DNA of 64,000 bases from Flavobacterium denitrificans DSM 15936 (GCF_000425445.1 NZ_AUDL01000015.1:1-64000), one strand, 5' to 3'; shown: positions 1 to 8,134, numbered from the stretch's first letter. Notes: a model not told the origin generated them from the sequence alone. Translations and numbers: made by a program.

Positions 1-75
1 TGGGCGATGAGGGGTTCGAACCCCCGACCCCCTCGGTGTAAACGAGGTGCTCTGAACCAGCTGAGCTAATCGCCC
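1..75 (-). tRNA. tRNA-Val (anticodon TAC)
   Basis: Read on the minus strand, the segment folds as a complete cloverleaf. The acceptor stem starts GGGCGAT, the D arm contains AGCTCAGCTGGTT, the anticodon stem-loop CTCGTTTACACCGAG carries TAC, and the T arm contains GGTTCGAACCC. The discriminator A is the first base of the window, so whether CCA is encoded cannot be seen. A Bacteroidetes-type promoter lies about 40 nt upstream. Confidence 0.96.
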
Positions 76-113
76 TATTTTACTAGGTTGCTATCATTTT
101 GTGATTGCGAGTG

Positions 114-143
114 CAAATGTACAGCTAGATTTTGTATTTGCAA
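114..143 (-). promoter_or_regulatory. Promoter of tRNA-Val
   Basis: On the minus strand there is TTG (141-143), a 19-nt spacer and TACATTTG (114-121). This is a full match to the Bacteroidetes primary-sigma pattern TTTG-N19-TAnnTTTG. It lies about 40 nt upstream of the mature tRNA 5' end, leaving a short 5' leader for RNase P to remove. Confidence 0.7.
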
Positions 144-285
144 GCGTTTTGTAGAAAAAAAACAAAAATAATTTTGAAAAAGAAATTAGAATTCTATTTT
201 TCAGCCTATTAAAAAAACGAAAAAAACACACGTTTTCTTAATTTTAGTTAAAAAAGGCAAACTCAAAACGGAAATTAGAATATTC

Positions 286-317
286 TTTTGTATTCACTTG
301 CTAGAATCATACCTTTG
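286..317 (+). promoter_or_regulatory. Promoter of the ABC exporter gene
   Basis: TTTTG at 286-290, a 19-nt spacer and TACCTTTG at 310-317 match the Bacteroidetes promoter consensus. The predicted transcript start is close to 322, which leaves a leader of about 20 nt before the ATG at 341. Confidence 0.7.
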
Positions 318-340
318 TCGTACTTTAATTGTAAACTCCA

Positions 341-2131
341 ATGGCAAGATTTCAAGAAAATGATTTACCGAAAGCTAAATTAGACTCTAACTCGCTTCAA
401 AAAGCACTCCGAATTTTTAAATACGCCAAAAATCACAAATGGAAATTTTTCCTAGGATTGATTTTCCTTTTATTAACAAGCGCCACTGCCCTCGCCTTTC
501 CTAAATTAATGGGTATGCTAGTAGATTGTGTCACTAATAAAGATCTCGACAAAGCAAATGAAATTGCACTAGCCTTAATGGGAATTCTAACATTGCAGGC
601 GATTTTCTCTTTTTTCAGAATTTCACTTTTTGTAAACTTCACTGAAAATTCACTATCAAATATCCGTTTTGCATTATATGAGAATTTGGTAAAATTACCA
701 ATGTCTTTTTATTCGCAAAAACGTGTTGGAGAACTAAACAGCCGAATCAGCGCTGATATTTCACAGCTTCAAGATACTTTTACCACAACAATTGCTGAAT
801 TTCTACGTCAGTTTATTTTGATTATTGGAGGTTTTGTGATTTTAGGAAGTATTAGCCCGAAATTGACTTTAATGATGTTGGCTATTGTTCCAGTTGTAGC
901 TGTTGCTGCAGTAATTTTTGGAAGATTTATTCGTAAATACGGAAAGAAAACGCAAGATAAAGTTGCCGAAAGCCAAGTAATTGTGGAAGAAACTTTACAA
1001 GGAATCAGTAATGTAAAAGCTTTTGCTAACGAATGGTATGAAATTCAGCGTTATAAAAACAAAATCAAAGAAATTGTAAAAATCGCGATCAAAGGCGGGC
1101 AATACAGAGGATATTTTGCTTCATTTATCATTTTATGTCTTTTTGGATGCGTCGTTGCCGTTGTTTGGTACGGAATTACTTTGACAATCAGAGGCGAAGT
1201 TGAAGGTGTTGGAGATTTGATTTCTTTTGTTCTTTACACGACTTTTATTGGAGCTTCTTTTGGAGGAATTGCAGAAATGTATGCCCAAATTCAAAAAGCA
1301 GTTGGAGCAACAGAACGTGTTTTTGAATTATTAGAAGAAACTCCAGAAGAAATCAATGCAAATCCTCATGCATCAACAATAGAGAAAATTAAAGGAAATG
1401 TGTCTTTTAAAAATGTGGCTTTCCATTATCCTTCAAGAAAAGAAGTTCAGGTTTTAAAAGATGTAAATTTCGAAGCAGAATTTGGACAAAAAATTGCAAT
1501 CGTTGGTCCAAGTGGTGCCGGGAAATCTACTATTTCATCGTTATTATTGCGTTTTTATGATATTACGTCTGGAGAAATTTTAGTTGATGGAAAAAACATT
1601 CATGATTATGATTTAGAAAATCTTCGTGGCAACATGAGTATCGTTCCCCAGGATGTAATTTTATTTGGAGGAACAATCAGAGAAAACATCGCTTACGGAA
1701 AACCTGATGCGTCAGACGAAGAAATTATAGCCGCTGCAAAACAAGCAAATGCATTTAATTTTATAGAAGGCTTTCCGGAGAAATTTGAAACTTTGGTTGG
1801 AGAGCGTGGCGTGAAACTTTCAGGCGGGCAGCGCCAGCGTATTGCAATTGCTCGAGCTTTGCTTAAAAACCCTAGTGTTTTGATTTTAGACGAAGCAACA
1901 TCTTCATTAGACAGTGAAAGCGAAAAACTTGTTCAAGAAGCTTTAGAAGTTTTAATGGAAGGAAGAACAAGCATTATTATCGCTCACCGTCTTTCAACTA
2001 TTAGAAACGCTGATAAAATTCTAGTTTTAGATAACGGAAAAATATCCGAAGAAGGAACGCATCAAGAATTGATAAATCTAGAAAATGGTATTTATAAAAA
2101 CTTAAGTAATTTACAATTTAGCAATTCTTAA
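341..2131 (+). CDS. ABC exporter, fused membrane and ATPase domains
   Basis: This is a half-transporter of the MsbA/ABCB type, expected to homodimerise in the inner membrane and export a lipid, peptide or drug; the substrate cannot be told from sequence. Residues 1-320 form the membrane domain, with hydrophobic segments near 34-57, 78-100, 153-197, 258-282 and 291-312. The ATPase domain follows: Walker A GPSGAGKST near 389, signature LSGGQRQR near 492, Walker B VLILDEATSSLD near 512 and the H-loop AHRLST near 547. All catalytic motifs are intact, and 596 residues is the usual length for the family. It is a single-gene unit with its own promoter upstream and a hairpin terminator downstream. 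Confidence 0.93.
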   Translation: MARFQENDLPKAKLDSNSLQKALRIFKYAKNHKWKFFLGLIFLLLTSATALAFPKLMGMLVDCVTNKDLDKANEIALALMGILTLQAIFSFFRISLFVNFTENSLSNIRFALYENLVKLPMSFYSQKRVGELNSRISADISQLQDTFTTTIAEFLRQFILIIGGFVILGSISPKLTLMMLAIVPVVAVAAVIFGRFIRKYGKKTQDKVAESQVIVEETLQGISNVKAFANEWYEIQRYKNKIKEIVKIAIKGGQYRGYFASFIILCLFGCVVAVVWYGITLTIRGEVEGVGDLISFVLYTTFIGASFGGIAEMYAQIQKAVGATERVFELLEETPEEINANPHASTIEKIKGNVSFKNVAFHYPSRKEVQVLKDVNFEAEFGQKIAIVGPSGAGKSTISSLLLRFYDITSGEILVDGKNIHDYDLENLRGNMSIVPQDVILFGGTIRENIAYGKPDASDEEIIAAAKQANAFNFIEGFPEKFETLVGERGVKLSGGQRQRIAIARALLKNPSVLILDEATSSLDSESEKLVQEALEVLMEGRTSIIIAHRLSTIRNADKILVLDNGKISEEGTHQELINLENGIYKNLSNLQFSNS

Positions 2132-2162
2132 ATTAAATTTCAATTTTAGAAATTCTAATTAT

Positions 2163-2209
2163 AAAGCAGGCCCGACAGGTTTTTGAAACCTGTCGGGTTT
2201 GCTTTTTTT
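2163..2209 (+). terminator. Intrinsic terminator after the ABC exporter
   Basis: A long hairpin (CCCGACAGGTTT paired with AAACCTGTCGGG, extended by AAAGCA/TGCTTT) is followed by a T-run. The CCCGACAGG core recurs near 21.8 kb, so this terminator may belong to a dispersed palindrome family. Confidence 0.8.
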
Positions 2210-2220
2210 GTATAAATACA

Positions 2221-2334
2221 TGTGTAAACTGGACAGAAGTCCAGCCCTACAATGTAAATCGAGCCAAGGCTCTTTAGTAGAGTTCCGAAGGAACAAATCA
2301 TATTGTAGAGTTGGACTTCAGTCCAGTTTACACA
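2221..2334. repeat. Multi-branched palindromic intergenic element
   Basis: Perfect 14-bp terminal arms (TGTGTAAACTGGAC at 2221-2234 and its complement at 2321-2334) enclose a second stem, CTACAAT (2247-2253) with ATTGTAG (2302-2308). That stem encloses two perfect small hairpins, GAGCC-AA-GGCTC (2261-2272) and GTTCC-GAA-GGAAC (2282-2294). Each terminal arm can also fold on itself, as in CTGGAC-AGAA-GTCCAG. No open reading frame is present. It looks like a REP- or MITE-like element, but only one copy is visible in this window. Confidence 0.65.
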
Positions 2335-2350
2335 AAGAATATTAAAACAA

Positions 2351-2383
2351 AAAAAGGCTCCAATTTTTAATTGGAGCCTTTTA
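2351..2383 (-). terminator. Terminator of the proline dehydrogenase gene
   Basis: AAAAGGCTCCAAT pairs with ATTGGAGCCTTTT. On the minus strand the stem is followed by a run of seven T residues, so it suits the leftward gene ending at 2419. It may also stop rightward readthrough. Confidence 0.8.
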
Positions 2384-2418
2384 TATATAAACTGTAAACT
2401 AAGACAGAAAAATGTAAA

Positions 2419-3588
2419 CTATTTCCCTTTTCTTCTATTACGTTCTGCTTTAATCATTGATAATTCACGGCTTGTTTGTCCAGCTACCGAAGTATTTTCT
2501 TCTGCACGTCGAATCAAGTACGGCATAACGTCTTTAACAGGCCCAAATGGTAAATATTTAGCCACATTATAACCGTTCTCAGCTAAATTATAGCTAATGT
2601 TATCACTCATTCCGTATAATTGCCCAAACCAAATTCGGTTATCGTTTTTAGCAATTCCTTTTTGAGCCATCATTTCCATTAATTTATAAGAACTCAATTC
2701 ATTGTGAGTTCCAGCAAAAATAGCCATTGTATCTAAATGCTCTAACATATAATGTACAGCAGCATCATAGTTTACGTCAGTTGCTTCTTTAGAAACACAA
2801 ATCGGAGAAACATAACCTCTTTCTTCAGCTCTTTTGTGTTCTTTTTCCATATAAGCACCACGAACCAATTTCATTCCGATATAGAAACCTTCTGTTTTTG
2901 CGATATCGTGTAATTTTTTCAAATAATCCAGACGATCCCAACGATACATTTGCAATGTGTTGAATACAATTGCTTTTTCTTTATTGTATTTGCGCATCAT
3001 ATCAGTTACAAGATCATCAGCGGCATCTTGCATCCAGCTTTCTTCACCATCAATTAACAATGCAACATCTTTTTTGTGCGCTTCACTACATATCTTATCA
3101 AAACGAGCTACTACTCTATTCCACTCTTCTTGTTCTGCGGGAGACAAAGTTTGTTTCTCTCCTAACTTTTCATATAACTCAAAACGACCTAAACCTGTTG
3201 GTTTGAAAACAGCGAAAGGAATCGCCAGGCGTTCTTTTGCGAATTCTACTGTTCTTAATGTCATTTCCAAAGCAGCATCAAATTGCTCCTCCTCTTCTTT
3301 TCCTTCGACAGAATAATCTAAAACAGATGAAACACCTTTTGTAAACATTTTGTCTACAACTGTTAGACAGTCATTTTCGTTCACACCACCGCAAAAGTGA
3401 TCAAAAACAGTTGCGCGAATTAACCCTTCAACAGGAAGATGCGCTTTTATCGCAAAATTAGTTACAGCAGTCCCAATTCTTACAAGAGGTTCGCTGTCAA
3501 TCATTTTAAAAAGAAAGTAAGCTCTGTCTAGTTCTGTATCACTCTTTAGCGAAAATGCAACTTGAGTGTTATCGAATATTTTTTCCAT
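2419..3588 (-). CDS. Proline dehydrogenase
   Basis: FAD-dependent oxidation of L-proline to pyrroline-5-carboxylate, the first step of proline catabolism, with electrons passed to quinone at the membrane. The PRODH TIM-barrel motifs are visible: DGEESW near 180, KLVRGAYMEKE near 238, GTHN near 292 and the C-terminal block PFGPVKDVMPYLIRR near 344-360. At 389 residues it is a stand-alone PRODH with no P5C dehydrogenase domain, as is usual in Bacteroidetes. The gene is monocistronic, divergent from aroB, and has its own terminator. The start is supported by a TATCTTTG -7 box about 18 nt upstream. Confidence 0.92.
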   Translation of the reverse strand: MEKIFDNTQVAFSLKSDTELDRAYFLFKMIDSEPLVRIGTAVTNFAIKAHLPVEGLIRATVFDHFCGGVNENDCLTVVDKMFTKGVSSVLDYSVEGKEEEEQFDAALEMTLRTVEFAKERLAIPFAVFKPTGLGRFELYEKLGEKQTLSPAEQEEWNRVVARFDKICSEAHKKDVALLIDGEESWMQDAADDLVTDMMRKYNKEKAIVFNTLQMYRWDRLDYLKKLHDIAKTEGFYIGMKLVRGAYMEKEHKRAEERGYVSPICVSKEATDVNYDAAVHYMLEHLDTMAIFAGTHNELSSYKLMEMMAQKGIAKNDNRIWFGQLYGMSDNISYNLAENGYNVAKYLPFGPVKDVMPYLIRRAEENTSVAGQTSRELSMIKAERNRRKGK

Positions 3589-3605
3589 TAAGTTTAATTT
3601 TTATG

Positions 3606-3613
3606 CAAAGATA
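3606..3613 (-). promoter_or_regulatory. -7 box upstream of proline dehydrogenase
   Basis: TATCTTTG on the minus strand matches TAnnTTTG and is well placed for the ATG at 3588. No convincing TTG box lies at the expected distance, so this is a half-site call. Confidence 0.4.
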
Positions 3614-3852
3614 TAGAGTGTTTTGAATATTGTTTATAAATCGGCATTATAATTTTGCATATTTTTAGTTAAAGTTGACATTTGGAGCAAAAGTTTAAAG
3701 AATTAAGAATATTAGCACATAAATTATGCAACATGGCCTGCTTGATAAAATATTGAATAAAATATGGTGTTTATCCAACAAATTAGAACCAAAGTTTGAA
3801 TATTATTTGTTCAAAAATGCCTTATTTTGCGGTTTCAATTAACCTAAGAAGT

Positions 3853-4920
3853 ATGAACTCAATTCAAGCCAATAATTATCTAGTGCATTTCAACCAAAAT
3901 GCCTACGAAGCTTTAAATAAACATTTACGAGAAAACAAGTATTCAAACATCTTCATAATTGTTGATGATCAAACGAATGAGCACTGCCTTCCTAAATTCA
4001 TTCCCATGTTGGAAACAGATTTGGCAATCGAAATTATTGAATTTGAAGCTGGAGAAGCCAACAAAAATATTGAAACTTGTATTGAAATCTGGAACATTTT
4101 AACTGAACTTGGAGCAGATAGAAAATCGCTTGTAATCAATGTTGGTGGCGGTGTCGTGACTGATTTGGGAGGATTTGTTGCTTCTACTTTTAAAAGAGGG
4201 GTCAATTTCATTAATGTTCCAACTACATTATTATCTATGGTTGACGCTTCTGTTGGAGGAAAAACAGGAGTTGACTTAGGAAATCTAAAAAATCAAATCG
4301 GGGTTATCAATGTACCTCAAATGGTTTTGATTGATACAGCATATTTAGAGACTTTGCCACAAAGTGAAATGCGTTCTGGTTTAGCAGAAATGCTGAAACA
4401 TGGCTTAATATATGATGCGCCATACTGGAGACAATTTTCAGACTTAAAATCAATTGTTTTCGACGAACTGGATCAATTGATCTATCGTTCTGTTGAAATT
4501 AAAAATGAAATTGTTATTCAGGACCCAACTGAAAAAAACATTCGTAAGGCTTTAAACTTTGGACATACATTAGGACATGCAATTGAAGGATACTTTTTGG
4601 AGAGCGAAGAAAAAACTACATTATTGCACGGAGAAGCGATTGCAGTTGGAATGATTTTAGAAAGTTATATTTCTCTTCAAAAAGGACTTATTTCTGAAGA
4701 AGAGTATAGAGAAATAAAAGCAATAATTAAAAGTATATATGACGATGTGATTTTTGAAGAAAATGACATCGATCCGATCTTGGAATTGCTTATTCATGAC
4801 AAAAAAAATGAATACGGATTAATTCAATTTGCATTAATTGAAGGAATCGGAAAAATAAAAATTAACCAATCTGTTGAAAATAAATTAATTCTAGACGCGT
4901 TTCAGGATTATAAATCTTAA
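3853..4920 (+). CDS. aroB: 3-dehydroquinate synthase
   Basis: Second step of the shikimate pathway: DAHP to 3-dehydroquinate, using NAD and a divalent metal in the cytosol. Seen are the NAD-binding glycine run GGGVVTDLGGFVAS near 98, SVGGKTGVD near 133, and the metal ligands in GLAEMLKHG (Glu near 178), FGHTLGHAIE (His near 237) and LLHGEA (His near 257). I start at 3853 (355 aa). An in-frame ATG at 3796 would add 19 residues, but a near-consensus promoter (TTTG at 3795-3798, TTATTTTG at 3822-3829) lies inside that extension and the extra residues do not resemble an AroB N-terminus. Confidence 0.94.
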   Translation: MNSIQANNYLVHFNQNAYEALNKHLRENKYSNIFIIVDDQTNEHCLPKFIPMLETDLAIEIIEFEAGEANKNIETCIEIWNILTELGADRKSLVINVGGGVVTDLGGFVASTFKRGVNFINVPTTLLSMVDASVGGKTGVDLGNLKNQIGVINVPQMVLIDTAYLETLPQSEMRSGLAEMLKHGLIYDAPYWRQFSDLKSIVFDELDQLIYRSVEIKNEIVIQDPTEKNIRKALNFGHTLGHAIEGYFLESEEKTTLLHGEAIAVGMILESYISLQKGLISEEEYREIKAIIKSIYDDVIFEENDIDPILELLIHDKKNEYGLIQFALIEGIGKIKINQSVENKLILDAFQDYKS

Positions 4921-4940
4921 TTTTTTTTTAATCAAAAGCA

Positions 4941-4972
4941 TTGCTTTAGGTATATATTATTTTTTACATTTG
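4941..4972 (+). promoter_or_regulatory. Promoter upstream of the arginine decarboxylase leader
   Basis: TTG (4941-4943), a 21-nt spacer and TACATTTG (4965-4972) fit the Bacteroidetes consensus. The predicted transcript start is at about 4977-4978, which coincides with the ATG of a small ORF and lies about 240 nt before the decarboxylase start. The decarboxylase mRNA would therefore carry a long leader. Confidence 0.65.
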
Positions 4973-4977
4973 CCTCG

Positions 4978-5157
4978 ATGAAAACAAACAGAAAACAAAG
5001 ACATTTCAGCTCTTATAGAAACAGACTCAACAGTTCTTTACTAAGAATGTTGAACCGTTTTTACAATAGTAAAAGTCCGTTTTGTTTTGATGTTTTCTTA
5101 TGTTCAAAAGCCGAGCACGAAAAGCTGCCGATTATTTTTGCCAATATTAGAGTTTGA
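4978..5157 (+). CDS. Possible Arg-rich leader peptide, 59 aa
   Basis: A 59-codon ORF occupies the gap before the arginine decarboxylase. Six of its first 27 codons are arginine (five AGA, one CGT), at positions 5, 8, 14, 16, 23 and 27. Its ATG begins five nt after a consensus -7 box, so if translated the message would be leaderless or nearly so. A hairpin followed by a T-run lies inside it. I recognise no protein family. It could be a regulatory leader, a small basic protein or a chance ORF; conservation of the Arg codons would decide. Confidence 0.45.
   Translation: MKTNRKQRHFSSYRNRLNSSLLRMLNRFYNSKSPFCFDVFLCSKAEHEKLPIIFANIRV
5027..5062 (+). promoter_or_regulatory. Hairpin with T-run inside the leader, possible attenuator
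   Basis: TCAACA-g-TTCTT (5027-5038) pairs with AAGAA-TGTTGA (5043-5053) around the loop TACT, and a GTTTTT run follows within about 4 nt. This has the shape of a weak intrinsic terminator. It starts right after the Arg14-Arg16 codons of the leader ORF. Confidence 0.4.
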
Positions 5158-5159
5158 AT

Positions 5160-5192
5160 TTTAAATTTAGCGCCGTTTTTACTAAATTTAAA
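5160..5192 (+). promoter_or_regulatory. 11-bp inverted repeat before the decarboxylase start
   Basis: TTTAAATTTAG (5160-5170) and its exact complement at 5182-5192 flank an 11-nt loop. The repeat ends 25 nt before the start codon. It could be an operator or an mRNA hairpin masking the start region; AT-rich composition makes chance pairing possible. Confidence 0.4.
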
Positions 5193-5217
5193 TACAAATT
5201 AAAATATTGAAAATTAA

Positions 5218-6621
5218 ATGAATACAAAATATTCTGATCTAATAAACCAAACATACTATTTTCCACAAGAGGAATTTAAACTAAATAAAGACAATCTTCA
5301 GTTTCATAACATCGATTTAATGAAACTTGTTGAACAATATGGTACACCTTTAAAGTTTACATATTTGCCTCAAATTTCTGAAAACATTAACAAGGCAAAA
5401 TCTTGGTTCAGAAAAGCAATGGAAAAAAATAAATACGAAGCAAAATATTACTATTGCTATTGTACAAAAAGTTCTCATTTTGAATATATTATGAATGAAG
5501 CTTTTAAGAATAACATTCATATTGAAACTTCGTCAGCATTTGATGTTAATATTGTTGAGAATTTGTTGGAAAACGGAAAAATCAACAAAAGTACATACGT
5601 TATCTGCAATGGTTTCAAAAGAGATGAATACATTACGAATATTGCAAGATTAATCAATAACGGTCATAAAAATACTATTCCGATTATTGACAATTATGAA
5701 GAGCTTGATTTGCTTCAAGGAGAAATCAAAGGAAAATTTAAAATTGGAATTCGTATTGCTGCTGAGGAAGAACCTAAATTTGAGTTTTATACTTCTAGAT
5801 TAGGAATAGGTTATAAAAACATTGTTTCGTTCTATAAAAAACAAATTCAGGAAAATGATAAACTAGAGCTGAAAATGCTTCACTTTTTCATTAATACTGG
5901 AATCAATGATACATCATATTATTGGAATGAGTTAGTAAAATGTATTAAAGTGTACATTGCGCTTAAAAAGGAATGCCCTACTCTAGATGGTTTGAACATT
6001 GGAGGTGGTTTTCCTATCAAAAACTCACTTGCATTTGAATATGATTATCAATACATGATTGATGAAATTATCAATCAAATTAAAATTGCTTGTGAAGAAG
6101 CTGAAGTTGATGTGCCAAATATATTTACGGAATTTGGTTCTTTTACAGTAGGTGAAAGCGGAGGCGCAATCTATCAGATTTTGTATCAAAAACAACAAAA
6201 TGATAGAGAAAAATGGAATATGATCGATTCATCGTTCATAACAACTTTGCCTGATACTTGGGCTATAAATAAACGTTTTATTATGCTAGCAATCAATCGC
6301 TGGAATGATACATACGAACGGGTTTTATTAGGAGGTCTTACTTGTGATAGTGACGATTATTACAATTCAGAACAAAATATGAACGCCATTTATTTGCCTA
6401 AATACAACAAAGAAAAGCCATTGTATATTGGTTTCTTTAATACAGGTGCGTATCAAGAAACTATTGGTGGATATGGAGGTTTGCACCACTGCTTAATTCC
6501 CCAGCCTAAGCATATTCTAATAGACCGTGACGAAAACGGTATTTTAGCAACCGAAGTATTTTCAGAGCAACAAACTTCTGATGATGTATTGAAGATTTTA
6601 GGATACAAGAAAAAAATGTAA
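5218..6621 (+). CDS. speA: Arginine decarboxylase (PLP, alanine-racemase fold)
   Basis: Group IV PLP decarboxylase expected to convert arginine to agmatine for polyamine synthesis. Seen are the Schiff-base lysine in CYCTKSSH (Lys84), the phosphate-binding loop GGGFP (262-266) and the substrate Cys/Asp motif TCDSDDY (Cys376, Asp379). At 467 residues it is much shorter than proteobacterial SpeA (about 630-660) and matches the compact form found in Flavobacteriia. Diaminopimelate or carboxynorspermidine decarboxylase would be alternatives; the deoxyhypusine-synthase-like gene next door supports a polyamine role. It is preceded by a long leader with possible regulatory elements. Confidence 0.82.
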   Translation: MNTKYSDLINQTYYFPQEEFKLNKDNLQFHNIDLMKLVEQYGTPLKFTYLPQISENINKAKSWFRKAMEKNKYEAKYYYCYCTKSSHFEYIMNEAFKNNIHIETSSAFDVNIVENLLENGKINKSTYVICNGFKRDEYITNIARLINNGHKNTIPIIDNYEELDLLQGEIKGKFKIGIRIAAEEEPKFEFYTSRLGIGYKNIVSFYKKQIQENDKLELKMLHFFINTGINDTSYYWNELVKCIKVYIALKKECPTLDGLNIGGGFPIKNSLAFEYDYQYMIDEIINQIKIACEEAEVDVPNIFTEFGSFTVGESGGAIYQILYQKQQNDREKWNMIDSSFITTLPDTWAINKRFIMLAINRWNDTYERVLLGGLTCDSDDYYNSEQNMNAIYLPKYNKEKPLYIGFFNTGAYQETIGGYGGLHHCLIPQPKHILIDRDENGILATEVFSEQQTSDDVLKILGYKKKM

Positions 6622-6723
6622 AAAAATAACTGTAAATTAAATGTTAATATTTTAAAAATACTTAATTTGCATACACACAGAAGGTTAAAATCTTTAATTC
6701 AAAAAAAACAAAAAAAGAACAAA

Positions 6724-7692
6724 ATGAAAGGACCAATCAGTCAGTTTATTGAAAAACATTATTTGCACTTTAATTCTGCTTCTCTTGTAGATGCGGCTAA
6801 AGAATACGAGCAACAATTAGCGAATGGCGCTAAAATGCTTGTAAGTATGGCTGGAGCTATGAGTACAGCAGAAATTGGTAAAATTTTCGCTGAAATAATT
6901 AGACAAGATAAAGTACAAATTATTTCATGTACTGGAGCCAATCTAGAAGAAGACATCATGAATTTAGTAGCTCACTCTCATTATGAAAGAGTACCTAATT
7001 ATCGTGATTTGACGCCAGAAGACGAATGGGCATTGCTTGAAAGAGGATTAAACCGAGTTACAGATACTTGTATTCCTGAGCATGAAGCTTTCAGACGTTT
7101 GCAAAAGCATATTTATAAAATTTGGAAAGATGCAGATGACAAGGGAGAACGTTACTTCCCACATGAATTCATGTACAAAATGTTGTTGTCTGGTGTTCTC
7201 GAAGAATATTATGAAATCGACTTAAAAGACAGCTGGATGTATGCAGCTGCAGAGAAAAATCTTCCAATTATCGTTCCAGGATGGGAAGATAGTACAATGG
7301 GTAATATTTTTGCTTCTTATGTGATCAAAGGAGATTTGAAAGCATCAACAATGAAATCAGGTATTGAATACATGACTTTCCTTGCTGACTGGTATTCAAA
7401 AAATAGCGATAACGGTATCGGATTTTTCCAAATTGGTGGTGGTATTGCGGGAGATTTCCCAATTTGTGTTGTACCAATGTTATACCAAGATATGGAAATG
7501 CATGACGTTCCTTTCTGGAGCTATTTCTGCCAAATTTCTGATTCAACAACAAGTTATGGATCATATTCTGGAGCAGTTCCGAATGAAAAAATCACTTGGG
7601 GTAAATTAGATATCAAAACTCCAAAATTTATTATTGAATCGGATGCTACGATTGTTGCTCCGTTAATTTTCGCCTATTTATTAGATTTATAG
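6724..7692 (+). CDS. Deoxyhypusine-synthase-like enzyme
   Basis: NAD-dependent aminobutyl-transferase family. Eukaryotic members modify eIF5A; some bacterial homologues make homospermidine or related polyamines, which is the likelier role beside an arginine decarboxylase (inference). The C-terminal motif NEKITWGKLD contains Trp and Lys (Lys294) at the place of the catalytic Trp-Gly-Lys of human DHS, and an SGAVP stretch precedes it. I start at ATG 6724 (322 aa) after an A-rich leader. A TTG start at 6667 would add a Lys-rich tail and overlaps a promoter-like TTAATTTG. Agmatinase or a true protein-modifying DHS are alternatives. Confidence 0.8.
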   Translation: MKGPISQFIEKHYLHFNSASLVDAAKEYEQQLANGAKMLVSMAGAMSTAEIGKIFAEIIRQDKVQIISCTGANLEEDIMNLVAHSHYERVPNYRDLTPEDEWALLERGLNRVTDTCIPEHEAFRRLQKHIYKIWKDADDKGERYFPHEFMYKMLLSGVLEEYYEIDLKDSWMYAAAEKNLPIIVPGWEDSTMGNIFASYVIKGDLKASTMKSGIEYMTFLADWYSKNSDNGIGFFQIGGGIAGDFPICVVPMLYQDMEMHDVPFWSYFCQISDSTTSYGSYSGAVPNEKITWGKLDIKTPKFIIESDATIVAPLIFAYLLDL

Positions 7693-7701
7693 TATATTTT
7701 T

Positions 7702-8112
7702 ATGAAAAGAATTATAGTAGACTACGCCAAATTGACCAACGAAATTTTAAACCTTTTGGTTGAAAAATTCCCTGATGGTTATGACGATTCGGATGTTATC
7801 CGTTTCAGAAACGCTAAAAACGAATTAGTAGAAGCTGTTGAAGTTCGCACGGAAGACACTATTTATTTAGTAAAAATCAGTACTAAACTTGCTGACAGAA
7901 TCGAAAATTACGACGAAGATGATGATATGGATCTTGATGTTGACACAATCGAACCAGTAAAAGGCCTTGATCTTGACGATGATGCAGCTGATGATGACGA
8001 TGATGATGACAACCAAGATAAACCAGATACTGACGGTGGTGATGACGATGAGGATGATGAAGATAAAGATGATATCGCAGATGACGACGATGATGAAGAT
8101 GATGAAGATTAA
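7702..8112 (+). CDS. Small protein with highly acidic tail
   Basis: 136 residues, starting 9 nt after the DHS-like gene and so probably co-transcribed. Residues 1-70 are a normal globular sequence (MKRIIVDYAKLTNEIL...), with a conserved-looking VRTEDTIYLVKIS stretch. From about residue 73 to the end it is almost entirely Asp and Glu, with runs of up to seven Asp. No enzyme motif is visible and I do not recognise a function. The tail could bind divalent cations or polyamines, or mimic nucleic acid (speculation). A strong terminator follows. Confidence 0.8.
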   Translation: MKRIIVDYAKLTNEILNLLVEKFPDGYDDSDVIRFRNAKNELVEAVEVRTEDTIYLVKISTKLADRIENYDEDDDMDLDVDTIEPVKGLDLDDDAADDDDDDDNQDKPDTDGGDDDEDDEDKDDIADDDDDEDDED

Positions 8113-8134
8113 TTTATATCTTTAAAATAAATTC

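Noticed and set aside
2957..3316. Plus-strand ORFs over proline dehydrogenase
   Set aside because: Antisense shadows of a well-supported gene.
3796..3852. Longer N-terminus of aroB
   Set aside because: A promoter-like sequence lies inside it and the added residues do not fit AroB.
6667..6723. TTG start giving a longer DHS-like protein
   Set aside because: Lys-rich, unconserved-looking extension that overlaps a possible -7 box.
8004..8112. GAT/GAC tract as a DNA microsatellite rather than coding sequence
   Set aside because: It is in frame with the upstream protein, mixes GAT, GAC, GAA and GAG synonyms, and ends at a stop followed by a terminator.
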